A model generated the notes under the pieces. It worked only from the letters and a program-made list of their open reading frames with translations. It was not told where the DNA came from and searched no databases. DNA of 64,000 nucleotides, from contig NC_081412.1 in the NCBI RefSeq assembly GCF_030272615.1, forward strand, positions 38,508,911-38,572,910, read 5' to 3'. The DNA is from Cryptomeria japonica (lineage: Eukaryota > Streptophyta > Pinopsida > Cupressales > Cupressaceae). The position numbers were made by a program, and so were the translations under genes. Shown here one piece after another: positions 57,560 through 64,000 of this stretch. How positions within the stretch are numbered: the stretch's first letter is position 1; each line of letters opens with the position of its first letter.

Positions 57560-58483
57560 TAAAGGGGCTTCTGGAAACAAGAGGGACAAAGAGGCAGTGG
57601 AAGTGAAAACTTCTAGTGTTGTCTACTCCATCTCAGAATGGGAATGGCAAAGGTGTTGTAAGAGGAGCTGAGAAGGGTGTTGGAAGAAGTGGGGGTGTTT
57701 ACATTCCCCCATTTAAGCTGGCTCAAATGATGAAAGATGTGGAAGACAAGATAAATGCATCTAACATCAAGAACATCATTCCAGAGTTGTTTGCAGAGAA
57801 TCTCATCCATGGGAGGGGTCTATTTTGTAGGTCTTGTATGAAATCCCAAATGGCATCCCCTGGATTTACAGATGTTTTTGTTGTGTTAGTTGTTGTGGTA
57901 AATACAAAATTTCCTAAAGTTGGCAATCTACTTTTGCAAAGAATTATTTTGCAGCTTAAGAGGGCATACAAATGCAATGACAAGCACATGTTGATAGCAC
58001 CAACCAAATTCATAGCTCATTTAGTGAATCAACAAGTTGCACATGAGATCATTGCCTTGGAACTTCTCACCCTTTTACTAGAGAACCCCACAGATGACAG
58101 TGTAGAGGTTGTTGTTGGGTTTGTGAAAGAATGTGGTTCTTTGTTGCAAGACCTTTCACCCAAAGGTCTCTATGGGATTTTTGAAAGATTTAGAGGTATT
58201 CTCCATGAGGGGGAAATTGACAAACGAGTACAATTTTTAATTGAAGGCATTTTTGCAATTCGCAAAGCTAAGTTCGAGGGTCATCCAGCTGTGCATCCAG
58301 ATTAGTTAACACATGAAGTTTCCCTAGAAGATGAACTTGATCAAGAAGCTAGTTTTGATGTTTTCAAGCCAGATCTTGATTTCTTAGAGCATGAGGCAAC
58401 CTATGAAAAACTAAAGAAAGATATCCTTGGAGATGCTTCTTTAGATGAAGCAGAAGGGGAGAATGATTCAGGTGATGATTCAA

Positions 58484-58551
<68 letters not shown>

Positions 58552-59450
58552 GAGGAAGGTGAGGAATCATTGAGAATACAGGATGAGACAGAGACAAACT
58601 TGGTCAATTTAAGACGTTCAATTTATTTGACAATCATGTCAAGTGTTGATTTTGAGGAAGCTGGTCATAAGCTACTAAAGATCAAGCTTGAACCTGGTCA
58701 AGAGAGAACATACCTTCATTATTATGGTCTTCTTGGGCAAAGATTCTGTATGATCAATAAAATTTATGAGGAAGTTTTTGATAAATGTTTTGTACAATAG
58801 TATTCTATGATACACAAACTGGAAACAAATAAACTGCGTAATATTGCAAAGTTTTTGGCCCACTTACTTGGCACAGATGCTCTTCCATGGCATTGTCTTG
58901 CTTATATACATCTGATAGAGGAAGATACTACTTCCTCTTCCCATATTTTTATACTAAGATTCTCTTGCAGGAGCTAGCAGAGCAGCTTGGTATATTGTTG
59001 AGTAATAAAAGGTTGAACGATCCAATAATGTAGGAGTCTTTTGATTCAATTTCTCCAAAGGACAATCCCAAAAATTCATAGTTTGCTATCAATTTCTTTA
59101 CTTCTATTGGTCTTGGTGGTATCACTTAGAGTTTACGTGAGTATTTGAAGAATATGCCAAGGCTTGTAGTGCAGCAGCAAAAGTCTATTCATGTGTCAGA
59201 TGAATCTACCTCTAATGACGATTCTTCTAGTTCATCAGGTTCGTTAGATTCTGATACATCAGACTCAGATTCTAAGAGTGAAACTGTTAGTGAGAGCAGT
59301 AAGGAGTGACCAAGAAAGAAAAATAATTCAAAGCATGACTATGAGTATGAAAAAACAAGAAGAAAGAAAAGGTCGAGGGCATCTGACTCAGAGGATGGAA
59401 GTGATAGTGAAAAAATCAGAAGGAAAAAGAAAAGGAATTAAAAATCTTTC
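57560..59450 (+). pseudogene. CWC22: CWC22 splicing-factor retrocopy (intron-less, broken)
   Basis: CWC22 is a spliceosome protein with a MIF4G domain that recruits eIF4A3 for exon-junction-complex deposition. Here the order is: basic leader; GGVYIPPFKLAQMMKDVEDK; MIF4G domain at 57740-58290 (NIIPELFAENLIHGRGLFCR, KFIAHLVNQQVAHEIIALE); acidic linker with a (GAT)n run; MA3 domain from 58570 (ETNLVNLRRSIYLTIMSSVD, YYGLLGQRFCMINKIYEEVF); and a Ser/Asp then Lys/Arg tail. There are no introns over 1.9 kb, which points to a reverse-transcribed mRNA. Damage: a frameshift near 57640, TAG at 58303 and 58798 (FVQ* where Gln-Gln is usual), a frameshift near 58950, later stops, and two in-frame gaps relative to the family (after DVEDK and after EPGQ). 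Not functional. Confidence 0.9.
58486..58551 (+). repeat. (GAT)n run in the CWC22 acidic linker
   Basis: About 21 GAT units extend a natural Asp/Glu-rich linker. Antisense His and Ser runs in other frames are artefacts. Confidence 0.9.
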
Positions 59451-59820
59451 TAGTCAATTATTCAAGGCTCCAGTACACACCATTTTCTTGGATTGTGACA
59501 ACCAAAAGAATCACTCCCAAGTGCTTTGGTTTTATAATAGATGATTATAAGATGCTACAATGTTGTCTTATGTATTTTAATAGCCACGGGTTTTAGAGTT
59601 TTGTACTTGACAGGTAATGGATAAACAGTGTTAGGAGGAGAAAATATTGAAGGCCAAGTGCAGATTGTGATAATACTAGATCAATGAATCCTGCTATTTA
59701 TTGAGTATTTCTTGTTTTCCATGTTGTGTGATGTACCATAAGCAAACTAGAAATCTAAATTCAATAAGATGCTTTGTTCAATGATGATAATTTCTATTTT
59801 CTTTCTTGTGAAGAAAGACC

Positions 59821-62800
59821 ATGTCAGACAATATCAATGAACAACAAAATAAGGAGACAATTGCTAGATTGTGGTCTAACTTGAAAAGAAAAGGTGATGG
59901 AAAATGTTATTGTCCATGCAAAATTTGTAAGGGGTTAAAGACTAGAAGACTTCTAATCAAAACAATGAAGAAACATTGTAGGCTGCATGGTCACATTGAA
60001 GGTGGACATGATTATCATCCATTGGTAATTTTTTCATTATATCGTGGCGACAATTTATATACATGATAAATCACGTGATGATGAGATCATGATCACGGTT
60101 TATTTATGTTTATCAATTTTATATAGGTCGAGCACCCTGGAGCACATGGTATGGATCAACACAACCCTGAGAATATGGTTTTCGAAGTGGATGAACATGG
60201 AGGTGTGAATATCGAAGCTGAAGCTAATGATCCCATGGAAGATGACGATCATGAGCTAGAAAACACAATTGAAGATGATGGTACAAATACATTGATCCAT
60301 GACTCATTTAGTACTCGTGCAGCTGATCATGATGATGAAGATGACCTTGATGTTGTTCATGATGTCCCTCTACTTGAGAAGGCATTTGAGGCCCTTTATG
60401 AAGGCTCACAGGCAACTCTTCTCTCCACTGTATTGTTGTTGGTGAACTTGAAGGTTATGAATGGTTTATCCAACATAACAATGTCACGTATGTTAAGGTA
60501 TGTCATATATGTCATAATAAACTATAAATCATGTTGTACCATTAATATTCTTTATTATAACATTATATTTTTTGTTGTAGATTGATAGGTGAGTTTTTGT
60601 TACCACCATCAAATATTCTACCTCACTCATACCGAGAATTATCTGCCGTTATGAAAGATATTGGAATGGAGTATCAAGCTATAGATGCTTGTCCCAATGA
60701 TCATATTATATATCACAAACAACTTGAATTTTGAACTAAATGCCCTGAATGTCATATCAATAGATATCGAATAGATCAAATAACAAAAAGGGTTCCTCAC
60801 AAGGTTCTTCGCTATATTCCCATTATTCCACGTATGCAATGATTATTCAAGTGCACTAGCTTGGCACAATTTATAGATTAACATGCACGCAATAGAAGTT
60901 TAGATGACATTATTCAAATGCCTGTGGATGGTTCAACATTTATGGACATAGAGGAAAAGTGGCCACACTTTAAAGAAGAACCTCGTAATCTCAGGCTTTC
61001 ATTGGCAGCGGACGATGTCAATCCATTTGGAGAGATGAGATCTGTTTACTTAGTGTGGCCTGTTTTTGTTATCAACAATAACATTCCTCCATGGATGTCA
61101 ATAAAGAGGGAGCACATAATGTTGGCAATGATTGTTCCAGGTATTTTATCATTTAAATATAGTCGTCTAAATTTAATTATAAATATTGCAGTAAAATGGC
61201 CATAATAATTATGTAATGTTTTTGTTCATTCGATTAGGTAAGTACCAAGTTAAAGATATGAATGTATATATCGAGCCTCTTATCAATGAGTTGCTGGAGT
61301 TATGGAATGGTATCACTATGTATGACATCTCTAGACTAGTAGGTCAAAGACAATTTCAATTCCATGCGATGTTTCTATGGACAATACACGATGCCCCGGG
61401 GCTAACACATTTTTGTGGTATGTTATAGTGTTTAAGTTGTGCATGAAGATTATAATTCAAAAAATTATCATATTTAATCCAATTATACATTATCTTGTAG
61501 GTCTTCAAACAAAGGGAAAATTTGCATGTCCTGTTTGTGGTCCAAAGATGAAATCTCATCATTCAAAAAGTTTAGGAAAGCAGGTGTTTGATGAGTATAG
61601 GCACTTTCTCCACAAAAATCATAAGTATCGAAATATTAAAAAACATCTTTTCAATGGGAAAGAAGAGAATACATCAAAGCCACGAAGAATGACACCTCAC
61701 CTGTGGAAGTTGGAATATAATAGAATTAATCATCAAGGTAATGCCATTCCATCTATTGGTTTGTCATAAAACATCTTTTCTATTTTGTTTTGTTTATTGA
61801 TGATGTGATTGATGACCATGAAGGTCGTGAAGGCATAAATGACCACCTTCCTAAGGGAATAAAAAGTTATCCCCGACAATTTAGTAGGTTGCCCTACTAC
61901 AAGCAGTTACAAATTGTTCATTTGTTTGATAGTATGCATATTGCAAAGAATATAACAGAGACAGTATGGAAAATGTTAGATGGAATGCGTGACAAAGAAA
62001 AAATTGTCAAAATATGTAGTGACATTTAGGATTCCAATCATGCAATGATAAATGTCATTCAATCAAATAGCCTTGGAGACCAGATTAATATAAGTGAGCT
62101 TCCTTGGTTATTAACGGACCAACAAAGCAATGCTATAAAAGAAGTCATACGAAAAAATCAATTTCCCATAGGATTTGTTGCGAACATAAACAATCTCATA
62201 TCAAAGAAAAGTGAATTTGGGCCAGGGATGAAAATGCATGATTGGCATACCTTCATTAAGGTAATTCATGTTCTTGTGTTTTTAGTATGTATTTAAGTAC
62301 TACACGTATGTGTACTTTCATTATGTTACAAAAAAATGAAAAGATAATTTTATAATTGTTGCAGTACGTTCTACCTCTATCTCTCCCAGATGACTTCGAC
62401 AATAATGTCAAGCAAGTCATATATGATCTTGGAAAATACATGAGGTAAGTAGTGATATTTGTTTAGTTTGTTGTATAGATATTATATTTGCGATTTGTTT
62501 TACTTGTTATGTAATATACTTTTTTGCATCTTGAATACCTTGTAGGTGGTTGTCATGTAAAGAAATCCATAAAGACAATATAAAATATTGGAAGAGAAAA
62601 ATTCCTCATTTAATGTGTGAAATGCAAAAGTGTCTACCTCCATCTTTTTTCAATGCACAAGAACACTACCTCATACACCAAGTTGAGGAGATTGAATTGT
62701 GTGGACCTATACACACTAGGTCAATGTGGATGGTTGAGAGGCACTTGAAATTTTTGAAGGCTTTGGTTCAACAAAGAGCACATCCTAAGGGTTCTCTGGT

Positions 62801-63831
62801 GGAGGGATGTATGGTATACGAGACTATGGTGTACATTTCTGAATATCTTCCTAAGTTTGCAGCAAAGATCCACGTGGATCGCATTTGGGATCCCAACACC
62901 ATTAACAAATTCGAAGGGGAGTACTTGATGGGGAAATATAGATTGAGGAAAGTGAGAGGTAATTATAAGATGTTATTGTATTTAATTAATTCTTAATCTT
63001 CAAAATAAATTGATTGTAAGACGTCTATTTTTTTTTGTACAATTGGTCGAGAGTGGGATGCACTACATTTGTATATTGCAAATAATCTTGATTGGATGAC
63101 AGTATGGATTGAACACTGTCAACATTCTGGACGCATGTTAACATGGGAAGGTGTGGCTTCATTGGTTAAAGAAGCACATCGTAATGGAGATTCTGCAAAG
63201 GGAAATTGATTTAGCATATGGTTTAAGAGATAAACAGGTACGTATAAATTTATTAATCACCCATATGTTTATCAACTCACAATACAATAAATTTTACATG
63301 TTTGACATATCGCAGGTCAAACACCACAACGATATGTGCTGCAATGGTCATAAATTTCGCAATAAAAAGTTGGATGACACGAAGAAAACTTGTGATTCTG
63401 GCATCACTACAGTCTTTGAGGTGACAAATATTTCATCGAGAAATGACATTCATCCTCAACATTCTCAAAATCGATACTATGGCATTTTGGATGATATACT
63501 TGAGTGTGACTTTAATTCCTTCAAATTAGTTTTGTTCATCGTCAAATGGTACAGGCTACGATTGAATAAAAATGATCCTGATAGAACTGTTATTGAACAT
63601 GATAATGGTTTTATAATGCTAAATACAAGGTCATTTGAACCAGTTGGGGATGAGCCCTATGTTCTTCCAAGCCAATGTGAGCAAGTATTTTACTCAGACG
63701 TTCCACATAAACTGGGTTGGTCATTTGTTGTTAGACATGATCCAAGAGGAAGGCCGATAAAGTATAATGTGATGGAAGAAGAAGATACTGAAGAAGTAGA
63801 AGATGAAGTGGATGATGATCATGATCAATAG
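59821..63831 (+). pseudogene. CACTA (En/Spm) TNP2-type transposase, about ten exons, several stops
   Basis: Exons inferred from GT..AG sites and frame: 59821-60024, 60127-60497, 60581-61140, 61238-61417, 61501-61737, about 61811-62260, 62365-62444, 62546-62958, about 63044-63237 and 63316-63831. The N-terminus is a Cys/His domain (CYCPCKICKG..HCRLHGH) like the CACTA transposase-associated domain. An acidic linker follows. The TNP2 core is MPVDGSTFMDIEEKWPHF, RSVYLVWPVFVINNNIPPWM and KGKFACPVCGPKMKSHHSKS. Then come a DUF4218-like part (FNAQEHYLIHQVEEIELCGP, MWMVERHLKFLKALVQQRAH) and a DUF4216-like C-terminus (YYGILDDILECDFNSFKLVL, VLPSQCEQVFYSDVP). In-frame stops: 60732, 60840, 60879, 62027 and 63829. 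The acceptors near 61811 and 63044 are doubtful. It would cut and paste CACTA elements; this copy is inactive unless it is read through. Confidence 0.85.
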
Positions 63832-64000
63832 TTTCTCAATGACGATGAAGAAGAAGAAGAAGAAGAAGAAGAAGAAGAAGATGATGATGATGATGATGAT
63901 GATGATGGTGTTGGTGATGGTGATGGTGATGGTGATGGTGATGGTGATGGTGATGGTGATGGTGATGGTGGCGAAGACGTTGATGATGATGATGATGATG
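63832..64000 (+). repeat. Acidic-coding microsatellite tail (GAA, GAT, GGTGAT)
   Basis: After the TAG at 63829 the same frame goes on as FLNDDEEEE, then Glu, Asp and Gly-Asp runs coded by (GAA)n, (GAT)n and (GGTGAT)n. The tail continues past the window end. It looks like the original C-terminus of the transposase with an expanded repeat, so the TAG is probably a later nonsense change. Confidence 0.8.

Noticed and set aside
58364-58607. Antisense frames with poly-His and poly-Ser
   Set aside because: Shadows of the (GAT)n run in the CWC22 acidic linker.
1-64000. tRNA, rRNA or organelle-derived segments
   Set aside because: None was recognised by eye; a covariance-model scan would be needed to exclude small RNA genes.

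Overview
The window reads as nuclear DNA of a seed plant, most likely a gymnosperm (conifer-type). Genes are sparse and spliced, the background is AT-rich, and most of the sequence is old, nested LTR retrotransposon debris. There is a TIR-NBS-LRR (TNL) resistance gene, which argues against a grass. The organism call is inference from sequence character; no database search was possible.

Layout. 1-2357: a decayed Copia element (gag, primer site, LTR, minus strand). 2664-3791: a solo Copia LTR with a 5-bp target duplication. 3797-9100: AT-rich DNA, an LTR-like block, a LINE reverse-transcriptase relic and a degenerate repeat. 9404-12701: a broken large reading frame of unknown function (minus), preceded on its 5' side by the most unusual object here, an array of about 18 stem-loops at roughly 55-bp spacing (12920-14097). 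14330-17600: a decayed Gypsy element interrupted by another LTR. 20335-26385: a TNL gene (minus). Its NB-ARC, LRR and C-terminal exons are open and splice in phase, but its TIR exon is cut off by a purine-rich simple repeat, and its first intron holds a 1.48-kb TRIM-like gag-only element. 27150-31703: a complete non-autonomous Copia element (two LTRs, a gag-like frame with amber stops, 5-bp target duplication). 31816-32310: degenerate telomere-like repeats. 33590-35690: a kilobase-scale pyrimidine block switching abruptly to a purine block.

39-51 kb may be one two-gene DNA transposon. A transposase-like gene lies on the plus strand (40271-43536; four in-frame stops, no frameshift). A multi-exon gene of unknown function lies on the minus strand (45455-47632). 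Both sit between outer regions rich in matching short palindromes. 51290-54840 is a Gypsy gag-protease relic, 55225-56010 a PPR remnant, and 57235-59450 two CWC22-derived pseudogene segments in opposite orientation. 59821-64000 is a CACTA (En/Spm) TNP2-type transposase gene with about ten exons, several nonsense codons and an acidic microsatellite tail running off the window.

The only plausible functional host gene is the TNL, and even that lacks half its TIR domain. Elsewhere one pattern recurs: reading frames that stay in one frame but carry TAG, TAA or TGA where Gln or Arg (or Trp) is expected, as cytosine-methylation decay of silenced repeats would produce.
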